In this document: piece after piece, positions 36,982-46,975 of the stretch
Position numbering within the stretch: the first letter of the stretch is position 1
How the letters are laid out: each line of letters starts with the position of its first letter
Assembly (NCBI GenBank): GCA_902806565.1
Contig: CADCXA010000012.1
Location: forward strand, 62,001 to 126,000
Reading direction: 5' to 3'
From: Hypoxylon rubiginosum
Lineage: Eukaryota; Ascomycota; Sordariomycetes; Xylariales; Hypoxylaceae
DNA: 64,000 nucleotides
Program-made: the position numbers and the translations under genes
The notes under the pieces: generated by a model
The model's database searches: none
The model's input: only the letters and a program-made list of their open reading frames with translations
Told to the model about the DNA's origin: nothing

Positions 36982-37355
36982 TTAAGTTTCAGACGATTTC
37001 TTCGACTCGCTCTTCGGCTCGGGTGCTCCCTTCCTAGGCTCATTCTTCGACCCTGGCTCGTTCTCATAGTCGCCTCCTTGTTTCTCGTACTCCTTCGCCA
37101 GTTTATTTGCCTGTACGCAGCGGTAGTCGGAAAGTCAGTTATATTCAGTACGAACATTAGCCGCAGTGTGCCGACTAACCTTCCACGCCGACCATTGTCC
37201 TTGTCCACCACCAGACTTGTTCGGTTCTTGTTTGATATCTACGCATTGATTAGATTTATTAGACTCTCTTTCCTAGGCCTACGGCAGGCATATATACCCT
37301 CTTTTATCTCCTCGCGGAGTTTAGGATCGGTTGGTTTCCCTTTCGATGAAGTCAT
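36982..37355 (-). CDS. Small conserved fungal protein, 81 residues, function unknown
   Basis: Three tiny exons, 37355-37298, 37238-37180 and 37110-36982, join in phase (58, 59 and 129 nt) with good donors (GTATAT, GTTAGT) and acceptors. The protein opens MTSSKGKPTDPKLREEIKE, continues with IKQEPNKSGGGQGQWSAWK and ANKLAKEYEKQGGDYENEP, and closes with a Lys/Glu/Ser-rich tail (PEPKSESKKSSET). I recall near-identical short proteins annotated as hypothetical in many ascomycetes. It is hydrophilic, lacks cysteines and a signal peptide, and is probably nuclear or cytosolic. Its short exons make it easy to miss in annotation. The model is supported by phase and by the continuous conserved-looking sequence, not by a known domain. 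Confidence 0.8.
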
Positions 37356-37893
37356 TCTAATCGCCTTCGTGTTGGTCGGTATGCAACAAGGTCTAATACG
37401 CATAAAACGGTCAGACCGATGTCTTGAGATAGTAATGTTCAAATAGATAGATGTTGGAGTACCAGAATTTACTAGGTACCTACCTTTATAGCCATAGCCA
37501 GAGCTTTTATGACAGAGTACTTGGAGAGAATCTATGACGCCTTATATTTCTCTCGCATCGTATTCATCACGCTGGTGCTTAAGCTTAGACAAGGAGCCGG
37601 ACGCTAGTGTCAGGTACGCAAGTATCCTCTCTAGCTACAGGTTCATGGCATAGTTTAGTCTGAAGTGAGTGGTCAAAAGTGAATTGTTCTCAGGAATACT
37701 AGTTATTTGGTATTCATATCCAAGGGTGTATGCTATGAAGAGTGGCCGATCTGAAACATTCCTCCCAACGGCAAGACATCGCATGTTCGCTTCGTAATAT
37801 CATGAAAACAGTAAGAAATTCGTTGCATTTTACAAACTCTCCTCTCCCAAGAAGCATGGCGCCTCTCGGCACACATATCGTTAGAACAGATAA
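37356..37893. other. Intergenic region
   Basis: 538 bp upstream of the small gene and downstream of the GH5 gene. One AGGTACCTACC motif at about 37473-37483. Otherwise nothing recognised. Confidence 0.4.
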
Positions 37894-39384
37894 CTAACCA
37901 CACGCCGCAGGATCTAGAGTAGCATTAGTAATATGACATGCTATAATATAGCAGTGACATTATACTTACTCATTGATGATAGGGGTTGGGGAATAATTCC
38001 GGCATCGGCCAAGTCTTTGAAGCTCCATTCCGGAGCGGATTCCGTCTTCCACGCCCAGAATATCCAGCCAGCAGCTTTCTCGTAAGCCACCATCTGGGCG
38101 TTGACGAACCTTGCGATGTTGCTCCGCTCGGATTCGGCAAGGTTGCCGACAGAGCCAGGCGACTTTCCATCACAGCTCGCGATAAACGAGGAGCTCTGTC
38201 CATTGTAGTTGAAGGTGCCGTCGTAACGTGCCCCGACACCGCGGCCGTTGAGCCATGTGGCGCAGTCTGTCATGGCGCCGCTGAATTCGCCCGCGATGGT
38301 CCATTTGTTGCTAGATGTCATCTGTCCCCCGAAGCCACACGCGCTGGTTACGTGCTGGTCGACACTCATCTGCAGCTGTCCATTGTCGAACACCTCGTAG
38401 TGGTGCGTATCGAGCAGTAGCGACGACGACGCTGAAGCCGCGCCCCAGTCATTCCAGCTCGTCGGTCCAAGAAATGCGTCGTGGAAAGCCACCGCGATAT
38501 TGGCACTTTGCAAGTTGCTTGCCCCATCCGTCATGAATTGGCGTACCGTATCCATGTTGAGAACGGGACTCATCGGCTCGTTGAGCAGCTCAATCGAGGC
38601 TACTGCTGGATGAGAAGCAAAGTCATCCCGAAGCTTATTCAAGGCGGCCAACGTCTGAGGTATGGTGTCGCCTTGGGTCCATTCAATGACACCACGTCTC
38701 CCTGAATTATCTATTTTACTCGTTAGCCTTGGAGGATCGACAAGATATTAGTTATTAATTTACCGAAGCCATTCTGTGAGCCAGGTGCTCCATGAAGATC
38801 AATCAAAACCTTTATCGTACATGGTTAGCAATTATATCGTCTCAAATGTTTGATTGTACGGGAATTTGGTACCTTCAAATTATTATCGTTAGCCCAGTCC
38901 AGAGCCATCCCGAGGTATTTGTAGCCACCGTCCACGTATGGATCTCCAGTCAAAGGTGTTACGGACCAGTAACCAACCGGAATCCTGACGAAGTTGAGGC
39001 CTTTAGAGGCAATATCGCCAAAGTCGTCTGCCGTGATCCAAGTGCTCCAGTGTTGCTCGAGACGGCTTGCTGCTTCATCGGCGCCGAGGGTCTGAGTAAG
39101 AGTATACTCATCTACGACGTTGTCCGGTGTCGACTCAAAAAACGACGGGGTAATCCATGGCTAGCAAGTTGTTAGCTCGCCGTTCACTCGACTCGTGAAG
39201 GTATATACAATGTTCTCCGAACCTCAAGGACGAGCCAGCCACCCAAGTTAACGCCTCTAACCTTCTCACTTCCAAAAGCAAATGGCAAATCTCTCTTTGT
39301 CGGAGGTATCATGCCTCGGGGTGCGCCTTGGACCACGCTACCCAGCCATATCATGCCCGTCACTAGGACTCGCAAGAGACTCAT
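37894..39384 (-). CDS. exg1: Exo-beta-1,3-glucanase (glucan 1,3-beta-glucosidase), GH5
   Basis: Secreted retaining glycosidase releasing glucose from beta-1,3-glucan, used in wall remodelling or glucan breakdown. Exons 39384-39223, 39160-38873, 38809-38764, 38710-37970 and 37913-37894, all in phase, give 418 residues, a normal length. Signal peptide MSLLRVLVTGMIWLGSVVQG, then [20 protein letters not shown] (formed across intron 1), [31 protein letters not shown] (junctions 2 and 3), IELLNEP with acid/base Glu210, THHYEVF, and WTIAGEFSG with nucleophile Glu307, then GWIFWAWKTESAPEWSF. The last exon (NPAACG plus stop) is the least certain; reading through its donor would end in KYNVTAIL. Symbol by analogy with yeast Exg1. 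Confidence 0.93.
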
Positions 39385-39514
39385 CGTGCTGCTATCTGGT
39401 TTCCTGTGAACATAAAGTAGGATTTACTTAGCCAGGTACAAAGTCTAATAGTATGTTTAGTATGTCCGCCTTAGGTAGGTGGGCAAATAGATATTGAAGC
39501 TACGGAATATCACG

Positions 39515-39522
39515 TATTTATA
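39515..39522 (-). promoter_or_regulatory. Candidate TATA box of the GH5 gene
   Basis: TATAAATA on the minus strand, about 130 bp upstream of the ATG at 39384. The position fits a fungal core promoter with a leader of about 100 nt. Confidence 0.45.
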
Positions 39523-39949
39523 CGTGAAGCTAAACCTCGACCCCATCCCCTGAACAGATCGTGACAAGCCACCACGAAGCTTCTATGATGCGGGATCATC
39601 GTCACTGCGTTACCATGCCACTCACGAGGACGTCCGAGTGAGCAATCTTGCCAATCTGAAAGAGATGGCGATGTCATTAGATCCTTGTAAGGGCAAAGCA
39701 GCCATGCGGGGAAGTTGGTGTTTAAGTTCTTATAGGATGAGCATGACGTCGTCGGCTTTGTTTCTCCAGTCGACATTCCCCGGATTCTCACAGCCAATCA
39801 ATTCCGCTGGGGTTATGGGGTTATGGGGTTATTGTGGTTTTGATAGTCAACTACCTTCAACTACCTAGGTACCAACTTTCTTTTCAGACAAGAGACGATC
39901 TCCCCATGAGGCATCGTGATGATCTATGGCTGTATGATAGAACCTAGAA
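39523..39949. other. Intergenic region
   Basis: Upstream DNA of the GH5 gene and downstream DNA of the 2EXR gene. It has a 10-bp repeat (GGGGTTATGG, then GGTTATGGGG) at about 39809-39830 and a TACCTAGGTACC motif at 39865-39876. No coding signal. Confidence 0.4.
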
Positions 39950-40844
39950 TTAATCCCAATCAAAGCTGGCCTTCAGGCCCTCCGCCCACTCGTCCATTAT
40001 GTCTGCCTCCTCTTCTCTCCCATTATCTCGGTATTCTTCGGCAGTGTAGTGGTACTCGCACCATCTACCATGTCTTGTGATGTATCGGGTCACTTGCTGG
40101 TCAAGGCCGACGAGGTCCGTTGCGTCCGAATAGGCCTCCAAGTCACCATCACCTTCGTAACACCATATCTCATCCGCGGCAAGTGTCCAAAGAAGCATTT
40201 TGAATACCGCCACTCCTGAAGTAGACTCTGGAGACCATATCGCATCCCCCTAGAATGCGAACCGTTTCACATGGTGCTCGGTGACTAGCGTTCGGAACAT
40301 CTGGCGGTCTTCGCGGTCGGGACCCTGTCGCAGGTCTGCGACGCTTTCACGGAAATCTACAACTACGAACAAAGTCAGTATTTGATGTGAGAGAAATGAC
40401 GAGGAGGGATTGGCAGTCTTGCTTGAAGACCTCATGAGCCCACAACAAGATACAAAGAGCGAAATACTTCATAGCGCCTTAAAGGAACTGAGGGGAAAAC
40501 CACCACATACCATCGTGAATAATAAGGGCGATGTCCCAGTAATCCCAGTCAATGAGGAAGATATCGTACTCAAACGAGAAGAGGGGGCCCTGTTGGGCCG
40601 GGCTATAGGTTGGGAATAGTTGTCCGTTGAGGAATCTGGTGTAGAAGATCTTCAGAATGTTGTACACGTCCTTATTTACAAGGAAGAGCTTCGGAACAGG
40701 AGCGTCTGTGACGAGAAGAGCATCTCCACGGATCGAAAGTTTAACCATGCGCTTCTCGTCGTAGGCTGCTTCCTTCCAGATCCTGGCTTGTAATTCAGCT
40801 GGTAAGTTGGGGAAGAGATGGAAGGTGGACAGTGGCGATGCCAT
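39950..40844 (-). CDS. 2EXR-domain protein interrupted by an in-frame TAG (possible pseudogene)
   Basis: Exon 1 (40844-40511) encodes TFHLFPNLPAELQARIWKEA, the 2EXR motif of a large family of fungal proteins of unknown role, then KLFLVNKDVYNILKIFY. The intron 40510-40357 has a GTATGT donor, a TACTGAC branch site and a GTAG acceptor, and joins in phase to exon 2 (from 40356: DFRESVADLRQGPDREDRQ). After HVKRFAF comes TAG (40252-40250). The same frame then continues for 99 codons of protein-like sequence (GDAIWSPESTSGVAVFKMLL, RYITRHGRWCEYHYTAEEY, EWAEGLKASFDWD) to a stop at 39950. Full length would be about 246 residues; stopping at TAG gives 145. I could not find an in-phase intron with a credible donor that removes the TAG. 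It may be a recent nonsense mutation or readthrough. Confidence 0.75.
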
Positions 40845-40976
40845 TGTGAAAAAGAAAAGTGCTGATGTTGAAGGAGTAATGTTGAAAGGCAGAAGGGAAG
40901 ATGAAAGCCGAGTTCAGCTATTGTATTTAAGTCGCGTTCGGGTGTGCGGGGACGTGAAAAAAGCGTCATCGGCGTT

Positions 40977-41036
40977 ATTCGACTGATTATTCGACTGATT
41001 ATTCGACTGATTACTCGACTGATTACTCGACTGAAA
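40977..41036. repeat. 12-bp tandem repeat, five copies
   Basis: Unit ATTCGACTGATT, three exact copies (40977-41012) followed by ACTCGACTGATT and ACTCGACTGAAA. It lies about 130 bp upstream of the 2EXR start codon, so in its promoter. Copies four and five share the T-to-C change, indicating unit duplication after mutation. Confidence 0.9.
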
Positions 41037-42223
41037 ATTTTGGTGGGTGGGTATTTGTAGCGTTACGAAAGAAACCAGCGGATTAGTCGACTAAGAGGGT
41101 CGACGACGAAGCCAAATACATTGCTTACCTAAGTACCTAAGAAGTACCTAGGAGGCACCTAAGATAACTGGCAATATTCCCTATTTCGTGAAAAATCTGT
41201 ACTAACAAACACAAGCCCCCAAGCTTTGACGAGTTTGCTTATTCGATAAGAGACGGGGAATCCCTACAGAGGGTGTATCTGAGGTAATACCACAAGACGA
41301 GTCTACGAATCAAGCTATTACATCATCCAAATATATCACAGCTAGGATATTTTGACCTTGTGGCTGAATATCAAAAATATGTGTGGGAAGCAGAACCTAA
41401 CCCTACTCAGTTTACTATCATTATTGTTGTTTTCAAACGAGGCAAAACAACTACTGATTATGACAAAGAAGGATACTAACTTATTCCTGCTAAAGCTACG
41501 AATAATACATATCAGAACTTGATAGTAATAGGAATTCACCACCAAGACCAGAGCTGGTTGGCTAACACAGGGGGCCGGCTAATTAGGGGTACGTTGACTG
41601 ATATATATTTCATTCGGTGGACTTAAATAGACTCTTCAAATCTACTCCGGACAAGCTCTTTGTTGATGGTAGACTATTGCTATAGTACAAATATTTATTG
41701 ATGGGGACGGATTGTTATAAACTGATGCTGTACTATTGAGTGACTCATATGTTGTTAGGAGGTAGGTATCTAAGAACCTTAGGTAAATTAGGTAGCTAAG
41801 TGAAATCTTGCGAACGATTTGAGGATGGGTCTCCTGGAGGATTTGAAAATGAAAGTCGGTAGACATCCCATTAGAAACCACCTCAGGGGTAAGATATTTG
41901 TTTGGAAGAGGATGTTTTACCTTCTGCCCACCTGGATTTATGAAGTAACAATAATTAGCCTAGGTACCTTGTAATATCTCCATTTGGTCCTTACAAAATA
42001 GTTGACGAATTCTTCGTATCTATTTTACTTTCTGGTAAGCTCTCCACATCATCACAGAACTGTTAGCTTTCAATGACACGAGCCAGATGGCAATTCCATT
42101 AGGTTAACTCGACTAAAGTACATACCCAAGGAGGTAGGTATCTATAGATTTCCCACACCCATGTTGACCACCCCAACATCAAGCTGCTAGGTGGCTTCCC
42201 TGTCTAGACCCCTACATCACTAC
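41037..42223. other. Intergenic region between the 2EXR and vWA-Hint genes
   Basis: About 1.2 kb with several TACCTAGG/CCTAAG motifs (41127-41163, 41760-41795, 41958-41968). A stop-bounded plus-strand frame of about 64 codons after 41285 has protein-like composition but no start codon and no family match known to me. No gene is called. Confidence 0.35.
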
Positions 42224-44668
42224 CTAGCACACACCAGTTCGGCTTCCTGTCTTCGAGTGGTGCTGTGGTATGTATTTCTTGAATCCGCAGACCAAGCCAT
42301 CTCCATTTCGCCTCTTCACTCCGCTAGAGACAGCAACGCCATCCTTTCTAGGCCGTAACCTCATGATAGCCCGCTTCACCTTCACATAGTCTCCCAAGAA
42401 CCCATGAGCGCGAACATCGTCTCCCCGTACGAGGCCGTGGCCCAGCGTGACGGCCCAGACGCCGCCGAACTGCAAGGCGTGTGCCTCGACGTCGCGGTCG
42501 GGCTGCAGGAGCAAGGAGTAGATGGGTCCGGAATAGAACACCACCCGCGGCTGTTCTAGCTCCGCCGGGAACGTCCACCCCGCAGCCGTGCCGTCGACCT
42601 TGACGGGGTGCCACGGCGTGACGACGAGGTTGCCCACTTTACGCATCGCGACCCCGCGAACCATCGTCTTCAGCACCGCGGAGACGAGTCTGCTGCCCGT
42701 CGGCGTGCGCACGCTGACGCCTCGCCGAAGTTCGCGGACGGGGACCCGTCGGCCGCTGGCCAGGGTGACCCGGCTCGAGCCCGCGAAGCAGATATTTGTC
42801 GAACAGTTCATTCTCGACATGCTAATTGTCTCCCTGGGCGTAGTCGTAGCTTGGATGTAGGTTTGAGTCGGGGTCGGGATATTGCCGAAGGCATCATCTA
42901 GGGCATCTCTACGTTTGATGAAGTATGCGTTCTCGTTATACATCAACGGGCCGTGATCCTTGAACGAATTGCGTCTAGGAGTCGCACACGTTAGCCTTAA
43001 ATTTTAGACGGATACCTATATTCTTCTAGAGGGAAAATTTCAATCCGTCGGCAGTTCTTACAGTTGCTTCGCGTGCGCGTTCCATAAGCTGAAGAAGTAG
43101 TGACAGCCCCAGCTTTTGAAATAATCTTGTCTAGACAGAGCTAGACACACTTGCCCATTGAGGTCCTGCATCAATGATCTATTTTTCTTATCGTTGTAGT
43201 CCTTGGCCGGTATATGTCCAAGTAGCCACTGGAATGCCTCCTGGTGGCGCTGGGGGTCATGTTCGGCTGTCTCGTATTCATCGTTGCCCTGGAGCGGGAA
43301 CAAGGAGTGAAAGAAGTTGCACATCATCGATCTGCTCTTGTGATAGGCAACTTCAGGCTCCGGAAGAGTAGAAAGTTCTAGCACGTTCTCCTCTCTGTGA
43401 ATGTGATGTTCTTCGGCTGTCATCTGCGAGTACACGAGCTCTGCAGTAACAGTAGGCGGTCCTTCTGCGGCACCTGATGTAGCTTCACTATCCGACTGGT
43501 TAATGATCTCGAGATATATATCTCTAGACTGGCCATATTGCAAATTTCCGAGGTTGATGCTAATCGGCCTGTCGTTCACTTCCTCATACTTCCGCCAGTC
43601 TATGGTTGTACCGGTTGTCGTCTGTAGACGGATCCCCTTCGAGGTAGTTAATTCAAGTGTACCTCTCGTGGCGAACGTGGATTGGAGCTGAGCGACTGCA
43701 TGTATGAATACAGTCCCCTGAAATCTATTAGTTCCTGAATATAGGGGTTTTAGAGAGCTGAGTCTCATACAATCATGCCTGAGTCTGGAATGAAGGCGAA
43801 GTTACCGCTTCCAGCCTCAGCAATAGACTTCAACAATCCCGATTCAAGGCTATAACCAAACCCGAATGTATGCATCGTTGCCGGGAGGGCTTCATAAGTT
43901 TCACGCAGTTTCACGACGAATCCTTTAGCAGGGTTCCTGTGAATCATATCAGTGATACTTCCCCAGAAAGGGATTGGGAATTTAATAGATACCCCTCGTT
44001 GGGCCTACCATCAGTCAAAATCATGATAGCAGGCACACGCGCCGTATCAACTTGACCATTGAAAAGGCCAATCCCTGTTGTAATCCCGTCCCAGAGATTG
44101 GTAAAGCCACCAGGTTTCAATCCTTTAATTTTCAATTGGGCTTGCTCCTTGTTGTGAGCATTCATTGGTAATAGCTTTTGGACGATCTGTTCGTGAAATC
44201 CCTTTCGTTAGTAGACGTGCAACGCTGGTCAGAAGGGGAAGAACTTACCCTAGCGGTGTTGCTAAACGTTACAATCCCAAGCCTGTCTCTTTCGTTCAAA
44301 GTGCTAAAGATTGTACGTGCAGCATGCTTGGTAATGTCAAGGATTGAAAATCCAAAACTCTCCGAACTCAATTCTCCGTCCTCTCCGTTAGTCTTTAGCA
44401 CGGCTTTATTGTCCATACTCCAAGAAATGTCTATGACCAACACAATATCACACGGGATGTGATCAGGTTGTGGGGCGTTCGGTCCTTCTGGCGGCTGTAC
44501 TCGAACAATCACGCTGTCGTGTGTTGGTGAAGGGTGTATGCTCAAATTGGCTGGCTCCGAAGTAATTGGCTGTGGAGTGACTGGTTGCGAGTCGACTGGT
44601 TGTGAAGGGACTTCCCTTCTGGGCGAGTATGGGGGTGGAGGATCCGTAAAGGTATGTTGTTCCGACAT
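42224..44668 (-). CDS. von Willebrand A domain protein with C-terminal Hint (hedgehog/intein-like) domain
   Basis: Five exons, 44668-44249, 44186-43993, 43936-43771, 43717-43062 and 42974-42224, all in phase, give 728 residues. The N-terminus is Pro/Ser-rich (PSQPVDSQPVTPQPI). The vWA domain begins DIVLVIDISWSMDNKAV with an intact MIDAS D80-x-S82-x-S84, and continues GGFTNLWDGI and IMILTDGRPNEG. A middle region (about 275-485) fits the Vwaint segment found in vWA/Hint proteins. The C-terminal Hint domain has the block A start CFAGSSRV (Cys541), then VPVRELRRG, and the block B TPWHP (Thr598, His601); VRAHGFLGDY closes the fold. These are the residues Hint domains use for N-to-S acyl shift, so self-cleavage before Cys541 is possible. 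No signal peptide is visible. Function in fungi is unknown. A TATATAA-like element lies near 44758-44765. Confidence 0.88.
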
Positions 44669-46154
44669 TGTGGCTTATTTGTTAGACTAAGCTTACGACT
44701 TGGTTGGCGATAATATTGTAGCAGGGTGAAATGCAGAAGAGGTTTCCAGCTGCTCGGTTTATATGCTCTTGTGGAGTAATGGCTGTGGCCTACGCTTGAA
44801 TAAGGGAATGAGGTTGAGGCGACACGACTCATCAGAAGGAAGGCAACAGAAACTCAGTTACGTATATCAAACGGATCACGAGACGCTAGACAACCAGGAA
44901 TGTCTCATTAAGTTGCAATTGCTTAATGGATTATATATATAAATACTCTTATAATCACTGCTCTTGGGTACCTACCTAGGTAGATAATGACCTACCCCTT
45001 TGTCTAACTCGTCTCAAGTGGAAGGCAGTGCTGCGACAGTAGCAACACCCTGAGGCAGCAGAAGTCAATGTGAGATTTTCTAAACTTACTTTCGTGTATA
45101 GTTGCAATGTAGTAAATACTAGCATAACAAGCGTTCCTTCAACTCGGCACCTCGGCCTCGTCTGTTTGATTCGCGAATAGCTACATCTGGCAGGGATGAT
45201 TCAAAACTTGAACGGGGCTTGTACGCGCCAGAGCAGGTACCAAAACTAGAGCTGGTATATTCTATGTCAATTCATCGCCAACTTACTTGGACTATCCTGA
45301 TTTACTAATACTGCTGAGCCACCTAAAGAAGTTGAATGGAGTCCTGTCATATCTTCGTGTCGCATACTATTACGTGTTCAGAAGTATTGCTACCTTGGAG
45401 GCAACAACCTTCGGAGAGCAACATATTGAAAGAATCACAGCCGGGAATTGTGGGTAACCCTAAGCAGCCTTTGGCAAAGCGTTGGTGCACTCTGCTGGGA
45501 TATTCAGTAGACCGAGCCTCTAGATACCCTCTAGTGACAAATAAGCCGTGGAAGGCATGTAGTCTAATAGTTCACCTTAGGTATAGTAAGTATCTTGCTA
45601 CCTGAATGAGGCTGACAAGCTCCCCTGTCATGCTGTGCCACCTGAATCTTTGAAAGCTTCAGATCGCTCTGAGGAACGCTTCCGTCATTGGTCGGATCTG
45701 TTCAAGCTTGCTGAGGCGCTGTATTAATGCGGGGATTGCCCCTTTTCCACTTTACCTACACCTCGCTCGCTATATGTCGTTCATCGACCAACTAGGAACG
45801 CGAAGCAATATAATCTTCTGCATCATGATGCTGTTCGGATTGCTCAATGTAGGTAGATTAGGCGTTTTCTTTTTTTCCGGAGCAAGCTCGAGACCACTTG
45901 GAAACATCCATCTAGCGCAGCATCGCCAAGCACATCGTTAGGGAGGTATGTACGCACACTGAATTTTTAGTATCATGTCAAGACCCCCAACACTAGTTAC
46001 GAGCTTAGCCACACAGTCTTGGACGTGTGAAGTATAACAATATGTCATTTGCATACGTGGTTCACTGCTAACTCGTACTGGACATCGCCAAGTCAGATCC
46101 GTTCAACGCCTCCAGTGCGACTAACAACTGAAGCCACGAGTAAGATGCAGTAGA

Positions 46155-46201
<47 letters not shown>

Positions 46202-46575
46202 GCGGGATGAAAATACATATGTAAATAACCCTGCCGCGACATATTGGAAAGCCACGAACGCCCTTGCGTCCTTGGGTTGTCGCGCACATATTATAATTAT
46301 TATTATTATTACGCACCAACACATTGTAAGGACGCCAAGCCGATCCAACCCTATGATATTTGGTGAGATGGCATGCCTCTAACCAAACCGACTGTCTCCG
46401 TGTATGCTGATGCCTACCTCATAGGTAGGTGGTAGGTATTTGGCCCATTCGCATTAACATCTAGTCCATCCTGAACTCGACAGCAAGATAAATCTATATC
46501 TAGGTAGTTTAGCAGAGGTCACCTAGAAGATACCAGCTAAACTAACCTCTCCTCATATCTAGGGACTGTCTGAGC
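44669..46575. other. Intergenic region
   Basis: About 1.9 kb. The part next to 44668 holds the promoter of the vWA-Hint gene (CATATAAA on the minus strand at 44758-44765). A GGTACCTACCTAGGTAG cluster lies at about 44967-44983. Frames at 45336-45605 and 45708-45941 show no family features. A CA microsatellite and an ATT-rich run are listed separately. Confidence 0.4.
46162..46198. repeat. (AC)n microsatellite
   Basis: An uninterrupted AC dinucleotide tract of 37 nt, preceded by a shorter ACACACA run. It makes spurious open frames of Cys-Val repeats on the minus strand, which I do not regard as coding. An ATT trinucleotide run follows at about 46297-46310. Confidence 0.95.
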
Positions 46576-46975
46576 TCAATGACACTCGGTGCATTCCTTG
46601 TGTTTGCACCAGGTGCAGTTCGTGTTGATGACGAAGATGCCACCGCATTTGCAGCAGTGGGCGGCGTACATGATGAATATCTCGCGGTTCTTGATATATG
46701 TATGATCGGACGATAGTTGTTTGTCGCTGTGACGATGGCTGCCTCTCGAAGCGTTCAAGTTCTGTCAAAAGAGCTGCGTGATCACTTTGGACAAAGAGAA
46801 GAATGAATGTGTGCCATGGAGTGCTCCAGTCATGGGGACACCGGCTTTGATATACACAGCCGCAAAAGCAAATCTGCCTGCCACAGTGGGAGCAGGGAAA
46901 TTATCCCAAGGCCCCTCGTGTGCTCGAGGATATTCGCCTGCAGGGTCCAGAAGGCGAGACCTGCGCGACTCGCAC
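46576..46975 (-). pseudogene. Cysteine-rich small zinc-binding-type protein, possibly frameshifted
   Basis: Two Cys-rich minus-strand segments lie close together. The distal one (about 46905-46830) reads CSHCGRQICFCGCVYQSRCP and follows PWDNFP in the neighbouring frame; one added base in the TTTCCC run near 46905 would join them. The proximal one (46671-46576) reads MYAAHCCKCGGIFVIN and TWCKHKECTECH before a stop; with upstream codons it is a 60-codon frame starting at 46758. The CxxC...CxxC...CxxC spacing resembles short fungal cysteine-rich proteins with a zinc-ribbon look. Whether this is one gene with an intron, one broken gene, or coincidence cannot be settled from sequence. No introns fit well. 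Confidence 0.35.

Noticed and set aside
41286..41480. Stop-bounded plus-strand frame with sequence such as GYFDLVAEYQKYVWEAE
   Set aside because: Protein-like composition but no start codon, no splice partner and no family I recognise; likely chance or a very decayed fragment.
46068..46348. Open frames with Cys-Val repeats on the minus strand
   Set aside because: They are translations of the (AC)n microsatellite and carry no independent coding signal.
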